Of a DNA stretch of 9,854 nt, positions 1 to 6,070 are shown piece by piece. The DNA is from Thermoanaerobaculales bacterium (lineage in GTDB: Bacteria > Acidobacteriota > Thermoanaerobaculia > Thermoanaerobaculales > Sulfomarinibacteraceae). Each line of letters opens with the position of its first letter. Position 1 is the stretch's first letter. The position numbers and the translations under genes are program-made. The notes beneath the pieces are model-generated. The model made no database searches. It was given only the letters and a program-made list of their open reading frames with translations, and was not told the DNA's origin. The stretch lies in contig JAOZUP010000122.1 in NCBI GenBank assembly GCA_029938595.1, positions 1-9,854 on the forward strand. The letters are read 5' to 3'.

Positions 1-1088
1 CGCACCGTGATGTCGTCGGCGGTGATGTTCCACACCAGGTTGTCCTTGGCCAGGGTCAGGGGCCCATCGTAGGTCTCTCTGACATCGGCCAGGACCTCTG
101 CGACGGTGTCGGGCTCCCAGAAGAAGTGGTAGGCGATGGCCATCCTCGGTTTGATGGTGCTCATGATCTTGCCGAAGGCCTGCGGCGGGGTGTGGATATA
201 GGTCCCGACACCGATGGCAGTTTTCGGGTTCTGGTTGTAGAGCGTGACGAGCTGTTGCGGCGTCAGGAAGGACTCGTGGATGGCCACATCCGCATCCAGG
301 GCGTACTTGGTGTACCAGGTGTTGGGCATCGAGTCACCGCCGATGACCACTTTCAAGTCGTTCCAGTAGAGTGCGTAGCTGACCGAGCCGTCACCGGCGT
401 GGATCGCCGGCCACGATTTGATGGTCACCCCGTTCTCCTGGTAGACGACCTGGTTCTCGCCCTTGAAATCGAACTCATGGGCGTTGATCTGTCCAGGCTT
501 GGACGGCAGATTCGCTAGCCGGGTCATGTTGTCCCAGTTGTAGGCCTGCAAGAAATGTTCGACCGCGTACTTGGTACCCATCTCGGGGACGGCGCCGCTC
601 GGACCCCAGATCTCCAGCGGGATGGTGCGACCCGCCGTCCAGCCGCCGGCCCACAGACCGGGGAGATCGCCCCAGTGGTCCGTGTGGAGGTGAGTGAGAA
701 AGACCTTGTTCAGATAGTCAAAGGGGATCATCAGCGCCGACATGTTGGCGTTGGCGCCGGTTCCGATGTCGAAGATGAACTTGTCGCCGTTGCCGAGCTC
801 GACCAGCCAGCACGTCGCCGCCTGGCTGCGACGCGCCGCCGGCATGCCCGTGCCCAAGGCGATGAGGCGAATCTCGTCTGCCCCTAGAACCTCGGTGCCC
901 GGGTAGTAGACGTAGCGGTCCGGTGCAGCCTCGTTTGGTGCCTTGACGACTCCGCCGGCAGCTTCGGCAGCGCGCGTCAGCCAGCCGCTTCCTCCGTTTT
1001 TCCCGTCATGCAGTCCCAACTGATAGATGCCGACCGCGGCAAGCGCCACAATCAACGCAATTCCGCCGAGCTTGGAAATATGTCTCAT
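1..1088 (-). CDS. MBL-fold metallo-hydrolase, membrane-anchored or exported (C-terminus cut by window edge)
   Basis: Reading from ATG at 1088, 362 codons stay open to the window edge, so the C-terminus is missing. Residues 4-25 form a hydrophobic segment after a basic start, a signal peptide or membrane anchor, so the enzyme probably acts outside the cytoplasm. The metallo-beta-lactamase metal motif HLHTDH is at residues 133-138, with further likely ligands His230, Asp252 (GGDS), His271 and His321. The layout resembles RNase Z/arylsulfatase-like MBL hydrolases. From memory it is closest to the group that databases label GntH-like (guanitoxin cluster), but nothing here supports that pathway, and the substrate is unknown. 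The start is supported by GGGAGG a few bases upstream (1094-1100 region). No partner gene is visible on this side. Confidence 0.88.
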   Translation of the reverse strand, partial: MRHISKLGGIALIVALAAVGIYQLGLHDGKNGGSGWLTRAAEAAGGVVKAPNEAAPDRYVYYPGTEVLGADEIRLIALGTGMPAARRSQAATCWLVELGNGDKFIFDIGTGANANMSALMIPFDYLNKVFLTHLHTDHWGDLPGLWAGGWTAGRTIPLEIWGPSGAVPEMGTKYAVEHFLQAYNWDNMTRLANLPSKPGQINAHEFDFKGENQVVYQENGVTIKSWPAIHAGDGSVSYALYWNDLKVVIGGDSMPNTWYTKYALDADVAIHESFLTPQQLVTLYNQNPKTAIGVGTYIHTPPQAFGKIMSTIKPRMAIAYHFFWEPDTVAEVLADVRETYDGPLTLAKDNLVWNITADDITV

Positions 1089-1121
1089 ACGACCTCCCGT
1101 TCTGGTGTTTTCCTTTAACAG

Positions 1122-1137
1122 CTATTCAACAGAATAG
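1122..1137. repeat. Short inverted repeat overlapping the presumed -10 box
   Basis: CTATTC (1122-1127), a 4-base loop AACA, then GAATAG (1132-1137) form a perfect 6-bp inverted repeat. It overlaps the candidate -10 of the MBL-fold hydrolase gene and so could be a regulator site or a small hairpin in the 5' leader. It stands out as AT-rich in a GC-rich region. Confidence 0.4.
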
Positions 1138-1159
1138 GCCGGATCAATATCGACAGCAA
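1131..1159 (-). promoter_or_regulatory. Possible promoter of the MBL-fold hydrolase gene
   Basis: On the minus strand, TTGCTG (1154-1159) and TATTCT (1131-1136) are separated by exactly 17 bp, a weak sigma-70-like pair about 45 bp upstream of the ATG. The -10 lies inside the inverted repeat at 1122-1137, which could be an operator. The match is modest and could be chance. Confidence 0.35.
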
Positions 1160-1236
1160 CCACGATCCCGAAACGACGCTGATTGCGTTCGATTCCGCGT
1201 TGGTGGCGTCGTGGCGCCAGACAACACAGGCAACAT

Positions 1237-1257
1237 AAAAAACAGGCGAACCAGCCT
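1237..1257 (-). terminator. Weak candidate terminator downstream of hicBA
   Basis: On the minus strand a short stem AGGC/GCCT (1254-1257 with 1244-1247, 6-nt loop) is followed by G and a run of six T (1242-1237). The stem is only 4 bp, so this is a weak candidate. It lies about 55 bp past the hicA stop and upstream of the next gene's promoter, which is where a terminator would be expected. Confidence 0.3.
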
Positions 1258-1312
1258 CACGATTTCTGCTGAGGTCAACCCGTGTTTTTTCTGCGTGATC
1301 TCCCGGCAGGTC

Positions 1313-1531
1313 TTACTCGAAGAACGATCGCGGCACGCCCGATTGGCGGATGATTGACCGAAGGGTGCCGCGCCTCAGTTCCTTATGATCGGGTACTGGG
1401 ACCGTGACGGTTGAATCAGGTTCCCTCTTCTGCATCACGATGTGGCTGCCGCGTCGACGAACCTCGAGAAAACCTTGTTCGGCGAGTATTGCGCAGGCCT
1501 CCTGGCCGGACATTACCCGCAGTTTTGCCAA
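1313..1531 (-). CDS. hicA: HicA-family mRNA interferase toxin
   Basis: This is a 72-residue protein of the HicA/YcfA-like family, the toxin half of a type II toxin-antitoxin system, which cleaves mRNA when not bound by HicB. The central RRRGSHIVMQ (residues 26-34) carries His30, matching the conserved catalytic His of the double-stranded RNA-binding-like HicA fold. Further hallmarks are VPVPDHKELRRGTLRSIIRQSG (residues about 44-65). The start is TTG at 1531, with CGAGG about 6 nt upstream; the next ATG (codon 7, position 1513) has no better site and would trim the usual N-terminus. The gene starts inside hicB, 116 nt before the hicB stop and in another frame. Length is normal for the family and no residue looks damaged, so the toxin is probably functional. 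Confidence 0.88.
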   Translation of the reverse strand: MAKLRVMSGQEACAILAEQGFLEVRRRGSHIVMQKREPDSTVTVPVPDHKELRRGTLRSIIRQSGVPRSFFE

Positions 1532-1751
1532 CAGCGACCTCGACGCTGGTTACAAACACGTCGTTGTGCATGCGTTGCTCGATCTCCGACGGATCCGCAA
1601 CTTCAAAGAAAAGCTCAATGGCCTCGGCGAGATTGGACCGTGCATCTTCGACGGTTTCTCCCTGGCTCGCAATGTCGAGCTCCGGGCACAGGGCAACGAA
1701 TCCGTCATCCTCTCGTTCGATGATTGCGGTCAGCTGACGCGTTTTTGCCAT
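1416..1751 (-). CDS. hicB: HicB-family antitoxin with unusual C-terminal extension
   Basis: Residues 1-75 are a typical short HicB antitoxin: the IEREDDGFVALCPELDIASQGET block (about 11-33) is the partial RNase-H-like HicB fold, followed by the helix with AIELFFE. HicB binds and blocks HicA. In relatives I know, the protein ends close to the segment VEVAVG. Here there is no stop, and the frame runs another 36 residues as a basic, low-complexity tail that reads through the first third of hicA in a different frame. No DNA-binding domain is visible in that tail. Start: GGAGG (1758-1762) abuts the ATG at 1757 but sits 6 nt from the ATG at 1751, so 1751 is preferred; starting at 1757 would add two residues. 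The hicB-before-hicA order is common in this subgroup. Confidence 0.82.
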   Translation of the reverse strand: MAKTRQLTAIIEREDDGFVALCPELDIASQGETVEDARSNLAEAIELFFEVADPSEIEQRMHNDVFVTSVEVAVGKTAGNVRPGGLRNTRRTRFSRGSSTRQPHRDAEEGT

Positions 1752-1778
1752 GGTCATCCTCCGTGAACTTCACCATCG

Positions 1779-1807
1779 ATCATGCCTTTCGCCTGATGAA
1801 GAGTCAA
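1779..1807 (-). promoter_or_regulatory. Candidate hicBA promoter
   Basis: On the minus strand TTGACT (1802-1807, five of six consensus) and CATGAT (1779-1784, four of six) are separated by 17 bp, giving a transcription start around 1772 and a leader of about 20 nt to the hicB ATG. Placement and spacing are good for a sigma-70-type promoter. No experimental support exists here. Confidence 0.5.
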
Positions 1808-1820
1808 CACAAGCCACCAA

Positions 1821-1875
1821 ATGAACGCAGACCAAAACAGATATGTTCATCTGCGTTGATCTGCGTGATCTGCGG
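1821..1875. repeat. CTGCG-type intergenic repeat (partial inverted repeat)
   Basis: The stretch at 1849-1875 contains ATCTGCGTTG, ATCTGCGTG and ATCTGCGG in succession, a degenerate unit of 9-10 bases. Upstream, AACGCAGA (1824-1831) is the inverse of TCTGCGTT (1850-1857), making an imperfect hairpin. It sits between the rtcB stop and the hicBA promoter and resembles the larger repeat at 8121-8188, with CTGCG in place of CTGTG. Confidence 0.6.
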
Positions 1876-1893
1876 TTTGCAGCGAGTGTGTGG

Positions 1894-3345
1894 TCAACCT
1901 TTGACGACGGCTACCGGCCGCAGCCGCGCCACCTTGCGCGCGATGCCGGCACCGGCGACGGCATCGACCACCGCATCGACGTCCTTGTAGGCCGCCGGCG
2001 CCTCCTCGGCGAGGCCCGGCATGGAGCCGGCGCGGACCTTGATGCCGCGGTCTTCGAGCTCGCGGCGGAGCTCGCCACCGTTGATCGAGCGCTTGGCCTT
2101 GCGGCGGCTCATGGTGCGGCCGGCGCCGTGGCAGCAGGAACCGAGTGAGCGCTCCATGCTCTTCTCGGTGCCGACCAGGACCCACGAGGCGGTGCCCATC
2201 GAGCCCGGCACCAGCACCGGCTGGCCGATTGGGCGGTACTCGGGCGGCAGGCCTTCAAAGCCGGGGCCAAAGGCGCGGGTGGCGCCTTTGCGGTGGACGC
2301 AGACCCGCCGCCGCTTGCCGTCGATGGTGTGCTCCTCGGTCTTGCCCATGTTGTGGGCGATGTCGTAGACCTGGTGGAGGTGGACGTTCGGCGCGCGACC
2401 GCGCAGCGTCTTGGCAAAGGCCTCGCGCGCAAGGTGGGCGAGCACCTGCCGGTTGGCAAAGGCATAGTTGGCGGCGCAGCGCATGGCGCCCTCGTAGGCG
2501 TGGCCTTCGGGCGAGTCGAGGGGCGCGCACACCAGCTCACGATCCGGTAGGCGGATGCCGTAGCGCTGGACCGCTTTCTGGAACGACTTGACGTAGTCGG
2601 TGCAGATCTGGTGGCCGAAGCCGCGCGAACCGCAGTGGATCATCACCGTCAGACAGCCTTCTTGGAGCCCCATGACCCGCGCCGCCTCGGGGTCGAGGAC
2701 CTCGTCCACAACCTCGACCTCGATGAAATGATTGCCGGCGCCGAGGGTACCCATCTGCGGCTTACCGCGGTCGCGGGCGCGCCGGCTCACCTTCGAGAAA
2801 TCGGCACCGTCGAGGAAGCCGCCCTCTTCGGTACGCGCAACGTCGAACTCGGTGCCAAACCCATCTTTACGAGCCCACTCGCCGCCCTCGCGACATGCGC
2901 GCTCGAGCTCACGTTCGTCGAGCCTGAGCCGGCCGCCCTGACCGACCCCGCTCGGGCAGGCAGCATCGAGGGCCGAGGCGAGCTCGTCCATCAGGCCCTC
3001 GGCCTCGGCGAGCTTGACTCGTGACGCCAGCAGCCGCACACCGCAGTTGATGTCGTAGCCGATCGCGCCGGGAGAGATCACCCCCGACGGCAGTTCGGTT
3101 GCGGCGACGCCGCCGATTGGAAAACCGTAGCCCTGGTGGACGTCGGGCATCACCAGCACCTCGCCCACAACCCCGGGTAGGGTAGCGGCGTTGACCGCCT
3201 GTTCGAGCGACGCGTCGCCGCCGATGGCTTGAAGCAACTCGGAGCTGGCAAAGAGCCGTACCGGCACGCGCATGTCTGAGCGCACCGAGGCCGGGATCTC
3301 CCACTCGTAGGGACCGAGCCGTCTGAGGTCGCTCAGTTGGACCAT
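1894..3345 (-). CDS. rtcB: RtcB-family RNA-splicing/repair ligase
   Basis: RtcB joins RNA 2',3'-cyclic phosphate or 3'-phosphate ends to 5'-OH ends using GTP and Mn2+, in RNA repair or tRNA healing. From the upstream ATG at 3351 the protein is 485 residues, normal for the family. Visible hallmarks in that numbering are GYDINCG with metal ligands Asp100 and Cys103, GAGNHF (Asn207, His208), HCGSRG (His239), the YDIAHN segment (His333), and HGAGR with His408, the residue guanylylated in studied RtcB proteins. All key residues are present. Two in-frame ATGs exist: AAGGA directly abuts the ATG at 3351 but lies 6 nt before the ATG at 3345, so I chose 3345 (483 residues). It follows archease with almost no gap, indicating one transcript. 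Confidence 0.95.
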   Translation of the reverse strand: MVQLSDLRRLGPYEWEIPASVRSDMRVPVRLFASSELLQAIGGDASLEQAVNAATLPGVVGEVLVMPDVHQGYGFPIGGVAATELPSGVISPGAIGYDINCGVRLLASRVKLAEAEGLMDELASALDAACPSGVGQGGRLRLDERELERACREGGEWARKDGFGTEFDVARTEEGGFLDGADFSKVSRRARDRGKPQMGTLGAGNHFIEVEVVDEVLDPEAARVMGLQEGCLTVMIHCGSRGFGHQICTDYVKSFQKAVQRYGIRLPDRELVCAPLDSPEGHAYEGAMRCAANYAFANRQVLAHLAREAFAKTLRGRAPNVHLHQVYDIAHNMGKTEEHTIDGKRRRVCVHRKGATRAFGPGFEGLPPEYRPIGQPVLVPGSMGTASWVLVGTEKSMERSLGSCCHGAGRTMSRRKAKRSINGGELRRELEDRGIKVRAGSMPGLAEEAPAAYKDVDAVVDAVAGAGIARKVARLRPVAVVKG

Positions 3346-3354
3346 CGCCATTCC

Positions 3355-3768
3355 TTAGACATCAAAGATAATGCTCGTCTCGAGTCCGCGCTCGGTTTCC
3401 GAGATCTCGAGCCGGTGATAGGTGACCGCCTTGATCTCCTTGCTTCGCGACATGATGGACCCGCCCTCCAGGCGCGCGACAAGACTCGTGCCGTCCACCT
3501 TGAGGAGGAACCCGTCGAAGGCGAGACTCTCGGCCTCCGCAAGAAAGAGCAGCTCGCCGAGGAACGACACCAGGAGCTGTTCGCGGTCGTCGGCAAAAAA
3601 CTCGAGCCGCCGGTGGCAGCGGGAATCCTCGGAGGTTTTCACTTCCATCAGCCCGTACATCCCGCGCGCCGCCTCCGCGATCAACGCCGGCATGTCGGGA
3701 CCCCACACCTCGAGCTCCCAATCGGCCGTGTGCTCCATCTCGCGGTGGCCTGTTGGAGGATCCTTCAC
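3355..3768 (-). CDS. Archease (RtcB activator)
   Basis: This is an archease-family protein (MTH1598/TM1083-like), which helps RtcB guanylylation and multiple turnover. The N-terminal EHTAD motif (residues 12-16 of a 137-residue form) carries the conserved acidic metal ligand Asp16. The C-terminal segment IKAVTYHRLEI (about 112-122) and the final IIFDV with penultimate Asp136 are also typical. Length fits the family (about 135-145). Start choice is uncertain: GTG at 3768 gives the few residues that usually precede EHTAD, while the ATG at 3738 gives 127 residues with EHTAD at the very front; neither has a strong ribosome-binding site. It ends 3 nt before the upstream rtcB ATG (9 nt before the preferred one), so the two are almost certainly one operon. 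Frame continuing upstream of 3768 is antisense to the DUF523 gene and is not believed. Confidence 0.88.
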   Translation of the reverse strand: MKDPPTGHREMEHTADWELEVWGPDMPALIAEAARGMYGLMEVKTSEDSRCHRRLEFFADDREQLLVSFLGELLFLAEAESLAFDGFLLKVDGTSLVARLEGGSIMSRSKEIKAVTYHRLEISETERGLETSIIFDV

Positions 3769-3831
3769 AAGCCAAGAGTAGCACTCGGGTCCCAACCTCA
3801 CAGAGCATGCCGTCCATGCCATCATGTCGCC

Positions 3832-4488
3832 ATGAACGGAAGGAAAACCCTGGAGCGCCCCTGGCAGGTGTGGCACGACGAGGAACCGATTCGAATCGGC
3901 GTCTCGTCCTGCCTGCTCGGTGCCGAGGTCCGCTACGACGGCGGCCACAAGCTCGACCGATACCTCGCTGAGGTACTCGGTGAATTCTTTGAGTGGGAGC
4001 CGGTGTGTCCGGAGGTTGAGATCGGGCTGGGCGTGCCGCGGCCGCCAATCCGGCTCGTGAAAGGTCGCACCGCACCGCGGTTGGTCGAGCCGGAATCGGG
4101 CGAGGATCTGACCGAGCGGATGGAGAGTTTCGCCCGGGAGAGGCTCGCCGAGCTCCAGGAAGCAGGCCTCGACGGCTTCATCCTCAAAAGCCGATCGCCG
4201 AGCTGTGGAATAGAACTGGTCAAGGTCTTCGGGCAAAACGAAAGCCCGAAGCGAAATGGTATTGGCGTCTTTGCCCGCGCACTCATCCTGCGGAGACCGG
4301 ACCTACCGGTGGCAGAGGACGAAATCCTCGAGGATCCGGGCCTGAGCAGGGATTTTTTCGAACGCGTGCTCCAACATCATCGCCGGCGGACCCTGTCGCG
4401 CCGTGGTCTTGATCAGCAGCAGTCGGCTGAGTTCCATACCGCACACCAGTTGCTGCTTGAGAGGTTGATGGCAAGAGCTCAGGGTTAA
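3832..4488 (+). CDS. DUF523/TudS-type iron-sulfur protein with truncated DUF1722 remnant
   Basis: Residues about 20-155 are a DUF523 domain, the family that includes the 2-thiouracil desulfidase TudS. The three conserved cysteines expected to hold a [4Fe-4S] cluster are present: Cys27 in SSCLLG, Cys59 in VCPE, Cys125 in SRSPSCG. A cytosolic desulfurase of thiolated bases is therefore plausible but not shown. Residues about 170-218 (SRDFFERVLQHHR, then EFHTAHQLLL) look like the linker and first helix of the DUF1722 domain found in YbgA-like fusions, which normally continues for over 100 residues. Here the frame stops after 218 residues, 8 nt before an inverted-repeat element. The ATG at 3832 has no clear ribosome-binding site. 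It is divergent from archease, with 63 bp between the chosen starts. Confidence 0.85.
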   Translation: MNGRKTLERPWQVWHDEEPIRIGVSSCLLGAEVRYDGGHKLDRYLAEVLGEFFEWEPVCPEVEIGLGVPRPPIRLVKGRTAPRLVEPESGEDLTERMESFARERLAELQEAGLDGFILKSRSPSCGIELVKVFGQNESPKRNGIGVFARALILRRPDLPVAEDEILEDPGLSRDFFERVLQHHRRRTLSRRGLDQQQSAEFHTAHQLLLERLMARAQG

Positions 4489-4496
4489 ACGGATAA

Positions 4497-4590
4497 ATCG
4501 CAATCGCTGTCGGGATCGCTATCGCTATCGAAGTGGACGCCTCCAACCTGAGGTTTCGATACCGATACCGATAGCGATTGCGATAGCGAC
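4497..4590. repeat. Hexanucleotide-periodic inverted repeat element
   Basis: The left arm (about 4497-4532) and right arm (about 4554-4585) are imperfect inverse copies built from six-base units such as ATCGCT and CGATAC. When folded, ATCGCAATCGCT at the left pairs with the inverse at the right end, with one extra six-base unit in the left arm. The loop is about 21 bases. It begins just past the stop of the truncated DUF523 protein. No gene is seen in it. It could be a mobile miniature repeat or a transcript-end hairpin. Confidence 0.75.
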
Positions 4591-4740
4591 GGGCACATCG
4601 GATGCGTAAGGAGGACCGCCACGAGGCCCTTCAACCCAGGATGACAACTTTGCGTCAGGACCTGACTTCGAAACGCTCGAGCCTAACTCTTTTCTCTTAA
4701 CCCCTTAACCCTTTTCAGGAATCCTGACAGACACCTAAAG
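4591..4740. other. Gene-free gap with small palindromes
   Basis: No coding potential, tRNA or known RNA was recognised. Two related palindromes occur: GTCAGG-A-CCTGAC (4654-4666) and TCAGGA-A-TCCTGA (4715-4727). Between them is a direct repeat of CTTAACCC (4695-4702 region). The second palindrome runs into CAGACACCTAAAG next to the terminator. Together with the element at 4497-4590 this makes about 250 bp of repeat-type sequence. Confidence 0.5.
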
Positions 4741-4765
4741 AAAAAGGCGGGGCCCTGGCCCCGCC
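4741..4765 (-). terminator. Rho-independent terminator of the Spy-like gene
   Basis: On the minus strand GGCGGGGCC and GGCCCCGCC (4757-4765 and 4746-4754) form a perfect 9-bp GC stem around a 2-base centre (in practice an 8-bp stem with a tetraloop), followed at once by TTTTT (4745-4741) and more pyrimidines. It begins 25 bp past the stop codon of the gene at 4790-5239, the ideal position. Confidence 0.9.
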
Positions 4766-4789
4766 GGTGATTCCAGAGGCTTGACCGCC

Positions 4790-5239
4790 CTAACGTCTTC
4801 GAATCAGCTCGAAGAGCTTGAAGGCTGGGATGAACTTCTGTACATCGTCGGCGCGGGCAATGAACCTCAGGCGCCTCACTTGGGACTCGTCGAGCAGAGA
4901 TACGAAGTCCTCGTGGTAGATGAGGTGGACCTCGAGGAGGGCCTCGCCGAGTTCCCGACGCTCGATCATCAGCTCGCCGACCTCGGCCGGAACCGGGTCG
5001 CCCGCCTCGAAAAGATCGTCGATCTCGGTCTGCACCGCACGGATATCCTCCTTGAGGGGCTGCTCGGCGTTGCGATGGATCAGGTAGATCCCGTCCCAGA
5101 CCACGATCTGCTCGTCGGTCAAGTGGAGAAACGCGGCGACTCCGTTATGGGCGGCCTCGACAATGGGCGGCGGCCCCTCCTGGGCGGCAACAGGCACCAC
5201 CACGGCGATGGCGAACAAGACGATCAGCAACTTCTTCAT
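4790..5239 (-). CDS. Spy/CpxP-like periplasmic protein, hypothetical
   Basis: This is a 149-residue protein with a clear signal peptide: two Lys, a hydrophobic core (residues 4-17) and VAA before a probable cut after Ala19. The mature part is mostly charged amphipathic helix. LTDEQ at 40-44 and a second LDESQ at 116-120 match the LTxxQ motif pair of the Spy/CpxP/ZraP group, which act as periplasmic chaperones or stress and metal sensors. No Cys, and no dense His cluster, is present, so metal binding is not indicated. The ATG at 5239 is preceded by AAAGGAGA about 6 nt upstream. It stands alone, ended by a strong terminator and divergent from the tetR gene. Assignment is by motif and layout, so the family is likely but the function is open. 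Confidence 0.7.
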   Translation of the reverse strand: MKKLLIVLFAIAVVVPVAAQEGPPPIVEAAHNGVAAFLHLTDEQIVVWDGIYLIHRNAEQPLKEDIRAVQTEIDDLFEAGDPVPAEVGELMIERRELGEALLEVHLIYHEDFVSLLDESQVRRLRFIARADDVQKFIPAFKLFELIRRR

Positions 5240-5315
5240 CTCTCTCTCCTTTCGTTCGGTTCAGATGATCGATCACTCCGCATCACGGCGTTCAGACGCA
5301 GATCTCCACGATGGG

Positions 5316-5344
5316 TTGACAGGCATTTTTGAGTGACATATCTT
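5316..5344 (+). promoter_or_regulatory. Strong sigma-70-type promoter of tetR and the BMC operon
   Basis: TTGACA (5316-5321, perfect -35) and TATCTT (5339-5344, four of six) are separated by exactly 17 bp. Transcription would start near 5351 and run into tetR and then the BMC genes, which overlap one after another. The surrounding AT-rich stretch is unusual for this window. Confidence 0.8.
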
Positions 5345-5353
5345 TGTACTAGA

Positions 5354-5365
5354 TAGAACGTTCTA
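5354..5365. promoter_or_regulatory. Palindromic operator, likely TetR binding site
   Basis: TAGAACGTTCTA is a perfect 12-bp palindrome starting about 10 bp after the -10 box, over the expected transcription start. A wider pair, ACTAGA (5348-5353) and TCTAGT (5362-5367 region), overlaps it. The position is that of an autorepressor site blocking the promoter. That the adjacent TetR protein binds it is inferred. Confidence 0.7.
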
Positions 5366-5398
5366 GTTATTTTGGTAAAATGGACTCGAGAGGACAGC

Positions 5399-6070
5399 TT
5401 GCCACGAAAAACCACGACCCGGGAACGGCTGATCGGAACCGCCGCTGAGCTCTTCTGGAAGCAGGGCTACGCGCAGACCGGAGTCAACGAGATTATCCAG
5501 CAGGCACAAGCGACCAGCGGTTCCTTCTACCACTTCTTCCCCACCAAAGAAGACCTCTTGCTGGCGGTGGTGGACCACGTGGCCGAGATTTTCGAGACCG
5601 AGGTCTTCGGCCCGGCTTCGGAAGCGGCCGGAAATGCCGTCGAACGGCTCTTTGCGGTCCTCGAACACTACCGGCAGCGCCTCCTGGACAGTGGGTTCAT
5701 CTTCGGCTCCCCCATGGGCAGCCTGGCGGCGGAGGTCTCTGAGAACCACCCGCTGGTGCATGCACGATTGGTCGAGATCCAGACGACGTGGACCGAGCGC
5801 GTCGAAGAGCTGCTGACGGACGCCCGAGACCAACTTCCCCATGATCTGGACCGCGGCTCCCTCGCCCGGTTCGTGGTCAGCACCATGGAGGGAGCAGCGC
5901 TGCAAGCCCGCGTGACTCACAGCCTGGCCCTGTTCGATGCCTCGGTCGCCCAGCTCAGGGACTACTTCAGCCTCCTCGAGTCCCCGGAGCGCCACGTGGA
6001 GCCGATCCCCGTTCAGGTGCGACCAAGACCGCGGATGCAACCGCAAGCAGCCGACTGGAGGTCGTGGTGA
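5399..6070 (+). CDS. TetR/AcrR-family transcriptional regulator of the BMC locus
   Basis: This is a 223-residue TetR-family repressor. Residues about 5-55 are the N-terminal DNA-binding domain (TRERLIGTAAELFWKQGY, then the helix-turn-helix and SFYHFFPTKEDLL). The rest is the ligand domain; GSPMGSLAAEVSENHPLV (103-120) resembles the LmrA/YxaF-type C-terminal group. The ligand is unknown; an aldehyde or sugar phosphate of the pathway is a guess. The last 30 residues are Pro/Arg-rich and look like a tail. Start: TTG at 5399 has GAGAGG about 5 nt upstream and gives a standard TetR N-terminus; an upstream TTG at 5372 lies closer to the operator and has no such site. The stop overlaps the next gene's GTG, so it is co-translated with the enzymes it probably regulates. 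Confidence 0.9.
   Translation: MPRKTTTRERLIGTAAELFWKQGYAQTGVNEIIQQAQATSGSFYHFFPTKEDLLLAVVDHVAEIFETEVFGPASEAAGNAVERLFAVLEHYRQRLLDSGFIFGSPMGSLAAEVSENHPLVHARLVEIQTTWTERVEELLTDARDQLPHDLDRGSLARFVVSTMEGAALQARVTHSLALFDASVAQLRDYFSLLESPERHVEPIPVQVRPRPRMQPQAADWRSW

Noticed and set aside
1263..1305. Third copy of the CTGCG repeat downstream of hicA
   Set aside because: Only TTCTGCGTGATCT is similar; there are no repeated units or inverse arm, so chance cannot be excluded.
3337..3831. Upstream extension of the DUF523 protein to 383 residues
   Set aside because: The added part is antisense to archease and unlike any DUF523 N-terminus; the domain starts just after the ATG at 3832.
3769..4236. N-terminal extension of archease to 293 residues
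   Set aside because: This part is antisense to the DUF523 coding region with its three conserved cysteines; archease is normally about 140 residues.
4666..4684. tRNA-like T-loop (TTCGAAA)
   Set aside because: No acceptor or anticodon stem can be built around it.
4781..5332. 183-residue open frame on the plus strand
   Set aside because: It is antisense to the Spy-like gene, which has a signal peptide, ribosome-binding site and terminator; the plus-strand product has no recognisable family traits.
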